64,000 nt of DNA from Chlorocebus sabaeus. Its lineage: Eukaryota; Chordata; Mammalia; Primates; Cercopithecidae. The stretch's first letter is position 1. Every line of letters starts with the position of its first letter. The stretch covers positions 46,413,431-46,477,430 of the forward strand of contig NC_132909.1 in the NCBI RefSeq assembly GCF_047675955.1. The letters run 5' to 3'. The notes beneath the pieces were generated by a model. That model made no database searches and was not told where the DNA came from. It saw only the letters and a program-made list of their open reading frames with translations. Of the stretch, positions 54,940 to 63,900 are shown piece by piece. A program made the position numbers and the translations under genes.

Positions 54940-57900
54940 TCCAGATGCCGCAGATGGAGGCTGAAGTCAAGGCCACGCCTCCACCGCCTGCCCCGCCCCC
55001 GGCCCCAGCACCTGCCCCTGCCATCCCGCCCACCACCCAACCCGGTATGGGGCTCCCTCAGCCCCCACCCCCAGGAAGCAGCCCCCAGAGGCTGGGCACC
55101 GAGTGTAGTCAGAAAGCAGTTTGCCACCCTCAGACACAGCTCTGGTTCCATCGTCCCAGGCCTGCTCCTAGACCCAGGTTTTCATCCATTTACAAACATG
55201 AGCCCGGTGACATTAGAGTAAAACTCCAACTGTTCCATTCCTGAACAGCAAAAGATCTGTTTCCTGTTCCCAGAGAAGAGAAAAATAGAGGAAAGGTACT
55301 CAGATCGATCGCCCATGAGATTGAGGCTGCAGTGAGCTGTATTTACACCACTGCACTCCAGCCTGGGTAACAAAGCGAGACCCTGTCTCAAAAAGAAAAT
55401 GCAGTCTAGGGTCGCTTCTGAAAAAGACACATAAATACTGAGGAAAATCTTAGCAGAATCTAGTAAAGGATTTTAAAATTACATTCTGATCAAAGAAGAT
55501 TTGTTCCAGGAACATGAGGATTGTATAGGATAGAACGTAACAGATTGTGGGAAAATGATCTTTTAATTAGAGATTGTGAGGAAATGGTCTTTTAATTAGA
55601 TATAGGAAAAATGTCTAATCAAATTCAGTGTGGACAGAAATTCTTCAGCAAACCAAGAGGGCAGAAGTGAGGCAGGTTTCTTGGAAAGCTTTGAAAAGGA
55701 CAGATGTGTGTCATGTTCAAGGTCGAAACCTCCCCTCTTCCCGGTCCCCTTCCTGGAGGCCGGTCATGGTTTTAGTGGGGTCCTGAAGCAGTCATCCACT
55801 GGGCGCTAAAAGTCGTAGCCTGGTTTGCTCTGGGGTAGTGTGGAGAGGAGACAGCACTCCTGCTGCCAGTCCTGCTCTAACAGCCTGTCACTTGGATTTA
55901 GATGACAGCAAGCCTCCCATCCAGATGCCCGGCTCTTCAGAGTACGAAGCCCCAGGAGGGGTCCAGGATCCCGCAGCCGCCGGCCCCCGGGGCCCCGGGC
56001 CGCACGACCAGATCCCACCGAACAAGCCCCCTTGGTTTGACCAGCCTCACCCCGTGGCTCCTTGGGGCCAGCAGCAGGTATTGATTGGAACCTGGGGTGG
56101 GAGCAGATGGGCACCCTTGGCCTGACGGGGCGGCCTCCCCTGTGCAGTGGGGTGGCCGTTGAGGGGCTCACTGGGAAACACAAGGGATACTCTGTGGCAG
56201 AGCTTATGCTGGGTTAGTGACAGCCCTGTCTTCCTGTGGCACCGGGACAGGTGGAGTGACAGGTCTTCATGTCCCTTCCCCGAGCTTTGATGGCTGGGGC
56301 TTCTGTGTGGTATAGATCCCCATTTTCCTGCGGGTGCAGGGGAGTTGAACGCCGCGAGGCACGGCAGGGTGTTCTGTTTCCTGTGCTTCTGAAACAGGGT
56401 CAGCCAGCTGAGTGTCAGTGTTTTGTCATCCTGGAAAGAACAAGGTGCTTTTGTAAGGAAAGGAGGTGTCAGAAATGTCAGGCATGTTGCCCCTGGGAGA
56501 CCTCAGCAGCTTTGCTATGGGTCACATACCCCTGGGCCAAGGCAGGGGCTACCTGGTCTGGCACAGCATGGCTGGGAAATGCCCTGGAGCGTGCTGGTTC
56601 CACTTAGAGCGCTGAGGCACAGCCCCTGGCCTTCCCAGGCGCGACTTCCCCCTTGACCGTGGGGCTTGGTTGGCTTTGCAGCGTGGCCTTTCCGGGTGAC
56701 TCCCTGTCCACAAGGACAGGTGTAAGGATGGCAAGGAGACTGGCTCTGGACTGAGACTTGGTGGTTGTGGCTTTAAGCCTCCCACCCCCAGCTTCAGGAC
56801 ATGAAATTGAACCTCACTAAAGATTGGACACCCCCATAAAGACAGCTCCGCCTCCAAGTGCTGGCCAGGATGGTGGTGGCTGTTTTGCAGGTACCCTCTG
56901 CGGGGAGAGTAGTTCTTGTCCCTGTTTTGTGGGTATGGAAACAGAGGCCCTTAGTGTCTCCAGCCTCAGTCTTTTTGCAGACCAGAGGATTGGGCTCAAG
57001 ACAATGGGCACGCCTCTCACTGAGGGTCCCCGCTAGGCCAGCAGTGCATCCTGCAGTCCACACTGAGAAACAGCAGCTTGCCCTGCCTGACTTGGCCACG
57101 TGGGGTCTTAACATGTTTAGAAGTAATTTCTCAAGGTAGGAAGATTGCTTGAGGCCAGGAGTTTGGAGTTTGGGATCAGCCTGGGCAACACAGCAAGACT
57201 CCATCTCTACAAAGAATGAAAATAAGCTGGCATGGTGGTGCACCCCTGTAGTCCCAGCTACACAGCGGTCTGAGGCAGGATTGGTTCAGCCAAGACTTCA
57301 GGCTTCGTTGAGCTACGGTCATGCCACTGCACTCCAGCCTGGGTGACAGAGTGAGACCCTGTCTCTAAAACAGAAAAGCAAGACTGGGCATGGTGGCTCA
57401 CGCCTATAATCCCAGCAGTTTGGGAGGCTGAGGTGGGCAGATCATTTGAGGTCAGGAGTTTGAGACCGGCCTGGCCAACATGGTGAAACCTCGCCTCTAC
57501 TAAAGATTAAAAAAATAGCCAGGCATGGTGGCAGACCCCTGTAATCCCAGCTACTCGATGGGCTGGGGCAGGAGAATCACCTGAACCCGGGAGGTGGAGC
57601 TTGCAGGGAGCCAAGATCACGCCACTGCACTCCAGCCTGTCCAACAGAGCGAGATTGTCTCAAATTAAGAAAAACAGATATTAAACATATTTAATATCTG
57701 GCCCTCTGGCTTCTCTTGGAAGCCTGGAGAATGTGGCGGCCTGGACCAGCCTCCCCTTCGTAGGGGTCATCAGCACAGTTACCCAGCTGTGACCCCAGAC
57801 ACGGGCCTTCTCTTTGGCCTCTGCACGCCTCCCCTCCCCAGCCCAAGCTGGAGTTTGCCCTCCTGGCTTTAAGTCTCCAGAGCAGGAGCTGGTGAGGGAA

Positions 57901-60900
57901 GAGCCTCCTGTCTTCAGTCCACAGGAAGATGCTGGCTTGGGTGGAGGGTCCTCAGAAGCAGACCCCGCGACAAGGATGTGTGCGCCACAGTGTGTCTGGG
58001 AGCTGACCCCAGCAGATGGCTTTTGGGGAGAGGGGGAGTGAGGCAGGGCAGGTGGTGTCAGAGTGAGCCCCACACCGTGGGTGCCTGGGGTGCTCTGAGA
58101 AGCAATACCGTCTGTGCCTCCGCCCCATTGCCCCCAAGGGGCAAGGGAGCTGCGTTTGTCTGGCAGTGGTAGTGGGGAGTGCCTCCTGGCGTGCGGGGCC
58201 TGTATGCGGGTGCAGCAGGCCCCAGCGGCAGCAGCAGCCCCGGGACTGAGATGCAGGTGCAGCGGTTGGGGGTCTGGTCCTTTCGCAGCAGCATGTGGTC
58301 CGGGTTGAGGGCTGGTGCCCAGCATCGCCGCAGGCATCAGCCTAGGAGGATCCCCGACGTGGCCAGGGCAGCGCCTCCATGGTCTGAGCCAGCGCTGTGA
58401 TGCTGAGAAGCGCTGGGCCCAGACCACACAGGGCTCACGCCTGTCCCTTCCCTTGCAGCCGCCAGAGCAACCGCCCTACCCGCACCACCAGGGCGGCCCA
58501 CCCCACTGCCCCCCCTGGAACAACAGCCACGAAGGCATGTGGGGCGAGCAGCGTGGTGACCCTGGCTGGAACGGCCAGCGCGACGCGCCCTGGAACAACC
58601 AGCCTGACCCGGCCTGGAACAGCCAGTTCGAGGGCCCCTGGAACAGCCAGCACGAGCAGCCGCCCTGGGGCGGGGGCCAGCGCGAGCCGCCCTTCCGCAT
58701 GCAGCGGCCCCCACACTTCCGGGGGCCCTTCCCGCCCCACCAGCAGCACCCGCAGTTCAACCAGCCTCCACACCCCCACAACTTCAACCGCTTCCCGCCC
58801 CGCTTCATGCAGGACGACTTCCCGCCGCGACACCCTTTCGAGCGGCCGCCCTATCCCCACCGCTTCGACTACCCCCAGGGGGACTTCCCTGCCGGTGAGT
58901 GTACGGGCGCCTGGGTAGGGCCTGGCGGAGGCACCCACGACTGGCCTGCCGAGCAGGCTGGTAGCACTGCTTGTGGTCCTGGCATGCTCCCGAGTGCACA
59001 GTGACAGGCACAGGGTCATGGAACGTCCGAGGAGCCCGGCCCGGGTTCTCAGGAAGTGGGGACACAGACTCTGCCTTGCCGCCCTGATTAGGCCAGGCTG
59101 GCTGCAGAGGTGCAACTCCGTCCCCTCCTGCCAGCTGCCCCAGGAGCTGTGTGCACTGTCTGCAGATGAGGCAGATCCAGTAGGAAAAGCTTCCCGCTGT
59201 GGGTGGCCGTGGCTAGGGCAGGGCGGGGCCTCGTTCTTTTTACTGCTGCTGCTTGCTTTTTGCATCAGTTTTCCCATTTGTTTATTTATTTTATTTACTT
59301 TTGAGATGGAGTCTTGCTCTGTTTCCTAGGCTGGAGTGCAGTGGCAGAGGCTCACTGCAAGCTCCGCCTCCTGGGTTCACGCCATTCTCCTGCCTCAGCC
59401 TCCCGAGTAGGTGGGACTACAGGCGCCTGCCACCACGCCCGGCTAATTTTATTTTGTGTTTTTAGTAGAGACGGGGTTTCACCGTGTTAACCAAGATAGT
59501 CTCAATCTCCTGACCTCATGATCTACCCGTTTCGACCTCCCAAAGTGTTGGGATTACAGGCGTGAGCCACCGTGCCCAGCCCAATTTTCCCGTTTTGTTG
59601 GTTAAAATCAACACTCGGAGTGGTATCGGGTACCTGTGGTCCTAGCTGTTCAGAAGGCTGAGGTTGCAGTGAGCTATGCTCGCACCACTGTACTCCACCC
59701 AGGGCAACAGACCCTGTCTCAAAAAAAAAAAAAAAAGTTTTTTTTTTTTAAAATTTTTGATCTTTTAGTTTAAATAGAGATGGGGTCTTGCTATGTTGGC
59801 CAGGCTATTCTCAGTCATCCCACCTCAGCCTCTGGAGTGGCTGGGTCCACAGATGTGAGCCACCATGCCCAGTATCTTTTTCATTCAATTTATTTCTAAT
59901 CTTTTAGTGCTTCCTTTTTTTTTTTTTTTTTTTTCTTTTTCTTTCTTTGAGACAGAGTGTCACCCTGTTGCCCAGACTGGACTGCAGTGGTGGAATCTCA
60001 GCTCATTGCAACCTCTGCCTCCCAGGTTCAAGTGATTTTCCTGCCTCAGCCTCCCGAGTAGCTGGGATTACAGGCGTGCACCACCACACCTAGCTAATTT
60101 TTTGTATCTTTAGTAGAGACAGGGTTTCACCATGCTGGCCTGGCTGGTCTCGAACTCCTGACCTCAGGTGATCCTCCCACCTCAGCCTCCCAAGGTGCTG
60201 GGGTTACAGGTGTGAGCCACCACACTTGGCCTTTTGTCGTCGTCGTTTTTTTGAGACTGAGCCTCACTCTGTCACCCAGGCTGGAGTGCAGTGGCACAGT
60301 CTTGGCTCACTGCAGCCTCCTTTCAGGTTCAAGTGATTCTCCCACCTCAGCCTCCTCAGTAGCTGGGATTACAGGCACCAGCGACTATGCCCAGCTAATA
60401 TTCGTATTTTTAGTAGACGCGGTTTCGCCATGTTGGCCAGGCTGGTCTCAAACTCTGGGCCTCAAGTGATCCACCCGCCTTGGCCTCCCAAAGTGCTGGG
60501 ATTACAGGCGTGAGCCACCGTGCCCAGCATTGTATCTTTAAATACATTCCTGATTATAAATGCAGTTTGGAGACCGCTGGGCACATTTATTGCTTTTACT
60601 TTTTGGCTTGGGCTGACATGATAAAGTCCCACAGCCTGGATGGCTTAAACAGCTGGAATGTATTTGTCTTAAGGATCTGGGGGCTGGAGGTCTGAGGTGA
60701 AGGTGTGGCAGATTCCGGTTAGTGTCTTGGAGGCCTGTCTCCTTGGCTCATAGGTGACTGTCTTCTCTCTACGTGTTTGTGTCCTAATCTGTCTTTATAA
60801 GGGCACCCGTCACATTGGATTAGGGCCACCATGGCTTCATTTTAACTCATTTGTGTCTCTAAAGGCCCTGTCTCCAAATACAGTTCCATCCTGAGCTAAG

Positions 60901-63900
60901 CTATTGGGGGCTGGGACTTCGGCATATGGATTCAGAGGGTCACAACTTAGCCCTCACATTGCAGTTTGGGGGTTTTGTGGTTCTCTTCCCTCAGCCTCAA
61001 GCTCTCTCGGCTGTGCCTATGGGTGCAGGACAGGCCCCTCAGAGCCTGGCTCCTCCCTGCCTTGCTACCTGGTCTAGAGCAGTGAGAGAAGGTGCTGGGC
61101 AGGCTCCCAGGAGGGTTGGCCTCCTGGCCCCTCACTGAGGCCCTCCCCTCCAGCACTTGTCACCTAGGAGATCCTGACTGGCCTGTGGTCCTGAGACAAG
61201 TCTCTGTTTTGCAGAAATGGGCCCCCCTCACCACCACCCTGGCCATCGCATGCCTCATCCTGGTATCAATGAGCACCCGCCCTGGGCTGGACCCCAGCAC
61301 CCCGACTTCGGCCCTCCCCCCCACGGCTTCAACGGGCAGCCCCCACACATGCGGCGACAGGGCCCGCCCCACATCAACCACGATGACCCCAGCCTGGTCC
61401 CCAATGTGCCCTACTTCGATCTCCCTGCTGGGCTGATGGCCCCCCTCGTGAAGGTAACGCCCCGCGCTGGGCTCCAAGCTGAGCATGCTCACCACGCTGG
61501 CCCCCATTTCTCCTGGTGAAAAGTGCACACACAGGATCAGGTGCCTCCCGGGCGCCCCTTCCTCATCTCCCACTCCCTAGGGACCCTGATCCATCAGTGG
61601 GAGGTGTCTGAACTGGAGTTGCATGGTGTGGCCATGAGCGACGCCATGTCTGCCCTGCCCCTCGTATCCCTCCCGCTGCGGGGAGCTTCAGCCTTGCGGG
61701 GCCGGCTGGGCTCTGAGGCTGGACTCCTTCCTTCATCCTTCTCAGTCCAGGCCCTCAGAAGCACCTTGTCCCAGGGCTGCTGATGGAGGGAATGTCTTAG
61801 AAGGAGCCACCTGTGAGCTGTGCCTGCCAAGCACACAGGGACGGGGTGGTCCTGGAGGAGCCAGGCAGGGCTGGCAGCACCTGGTACCAGTGTGGGGTAG
61901 CCGGAGCATAGGGCAAGAGGAGGTGAGGCAAGAAGGGGCCAGGGCTGGGGCTCTGGGGCTCCAAGGGCGTGCTAGCCACTGCCATTTCCCATCCTCCCTC
62001 AGACCCGTCCATCAGAAGTCCAGGCGGACTTCATGGAGCCACAAGCAGCAGGGAGAGCTGCAGGCAGGGGGGCCCAGGCGAGCTAGGCAGGGCAGGGCCT
62101 CAATGGGAGGACAGAGACAGAGCAGAAGGAGACAGGCCAGTGGGCTCCAGGGCTGGGGCTGAGGCTGTTCTGAGGGAGGGGCCCAGGGTAGGCATCGTGA
62201 GCAAAGGGTGACGTGAGGGGCCCGCCGCATGCCTGTGAATAAACCAGCGAGTATTCCTGTCACCTGAGTTTGGAGACCATGTCCCCTGTGGGTGATTTTC
62301 TGAAGAGAGAACCCTGTGATTGTCATCAGCCTCAGAGCAGCTGTGACCCACCATGGTTGGTGTGGGTTCCCCAAGAGAGAAGGATGAGGAGCTCTGGTGC
62401 CCAGGGCACCCTTGACACTGAACCTGGGTCCTGCCCTGACCCCACTCCCTGCAGACCCTGGGTGGGCCTGAGAGGGCTCTGCCCAGGCATGGTGACAGCT
62501 GGGTTCTCTGCTCTAGCTGGAAGATCACGAGTACAAGCCTTTGGATCCTAAAGACATCCGCCTTCCACCCCCCATGCCGCCCAGCGAGAGGCTGCTGGCT
62601 GCAGTGGAGGCCTTCTACAGCCCCCCATCCCACGACAGACCCAGGAACAGGTAAGGGGCCCAGGTCGGTGGGGCAGGCAGGAGGCCTCTATCCCCTCTCC
62701 CAGCTCCCAACAACCACATCTTCTGCCCAGGCTAGAAAATGTAGCTGTCCCTCAGGAGAAACTGCCCCCCTGCCCGAGTGACAAGTGTGTGTGTCACAGG
62801 CACAGCACACACGTGGCCCTCAGTGGAGGGCATTTTAATGGAGACACATCAGAAGAACTTAGGGAAGGTGTGGTATGGCGGCACGTCTCAAGCAGCCGGC
62901 TGCCACAGGGCCCTCAGCCCACCCTTCCCAGTGGTCACCCCTTCTCCCTGTGCCGGGCTGCAGGCCTGTCTACCCATGAGTCAGTGTTCCTGTTCCCCAG
63001 TTCCACAGACCATCAGTCCCCACCACCTCAGTGGAACAGCAGGGTGGCAAGGGCATGGGCACCAGAGGAGCCACTGGGCTGTAGGAGGACAGCCCCGTGG
63101 GAACCCTGAGCCAAGGTCTGCTGCACCCATGCTCAGAGCCCACAGCCACAGGGCCATGTACTCTCCAAGGTTCTATGGATTAACTCCTGATGACTTTTCC
63201 ATGAGTTCCTTGTGGGTTGGCGTCACGTGGTCACACAGGGAATGCCGTGTCTTACAGTGAAGGCTGGGAGCAGAACGGCCTCTATGAGTTCTTCCGAGCA
63301 AAAATGCGGGCCCGGCGGAGGAAAGGCCAGGAGAAGAGGAACAGGTAAAGCGCAGACGTCTGCAGTGGCCGGGCGGCCAGAGCCCACCACGTGCAATGGG
63401 AGGGTTTAGAGTAGACTCCAGACACGCTCAGCACGTCCACCCTCACACAGCCTGTGCCTGTGGGGCGGTGTTTTCCACACAGCCTGAATTCGCACAGCAG
63501 CAGGCTCGGCCACACTGTTTAGGAACTTGATACCGCTGTGTGGCCATGGCGCCACATCCACAGCCACACCCTGCATCTGGGGTCGTCCAGGAACCTGAGG
63601 GCCAGGGTGGGCTGCCACAGGGGCACGCGATCATCAGGCCTCTCCCCACAGTGGACCCTCGAGGTCTCGGAGCAGATCCAAGAGTCGAGGGCGTTCTTCC
63701 TCCCGCTCCAACTCAAGATCCTCCAAGTCTTCAGGCTCGTACTCAAGGTCAAGGTCGCGCTCCTGCTCCCGCTCCTACTCCCGCTCCAGATCCAGGTAGG
63801 CAGAGGCTGCCGCAGGAGGGCAGTGCCCGAGGCCTCTTCCTGTGGCCTCCCCACGACGCCTGGCTGCTGCTGACCGTTGGGCACCCTTCCCTGCAGAAGT

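Larger units (their letters stand above)
56078..58458 (+). other. CHERP: CHERP intron 9
   Basis: A 2.4-kb intron with two Alus (57136-57671) and a short palindrome. The flanks 56078-57135 and 57701-58458 are unique and GC-rich, without a supported gene. Confidence 0.8.
58895..61214 (+). other. CHERP: CHERP intron 10
   Basis: A 2.3-kb intron with five Alus or fragments and one LTR. The unique parts 58895-59270 and 60966-61214 hold nothing recognised. Confidence 0.8.

Noticed and set aside
54549..55244. 231-codon frame around CHERP exon 8 as a separate gene
   Set aside because: It is exon 8 plus unspliced intron at both ends.
58315..59004. 229-codon frame extending on both sides of CHERP exon 10
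   Set aside because: Only 58459-58894 is exon; the extensions are intron read through clean splice sites at both ends.
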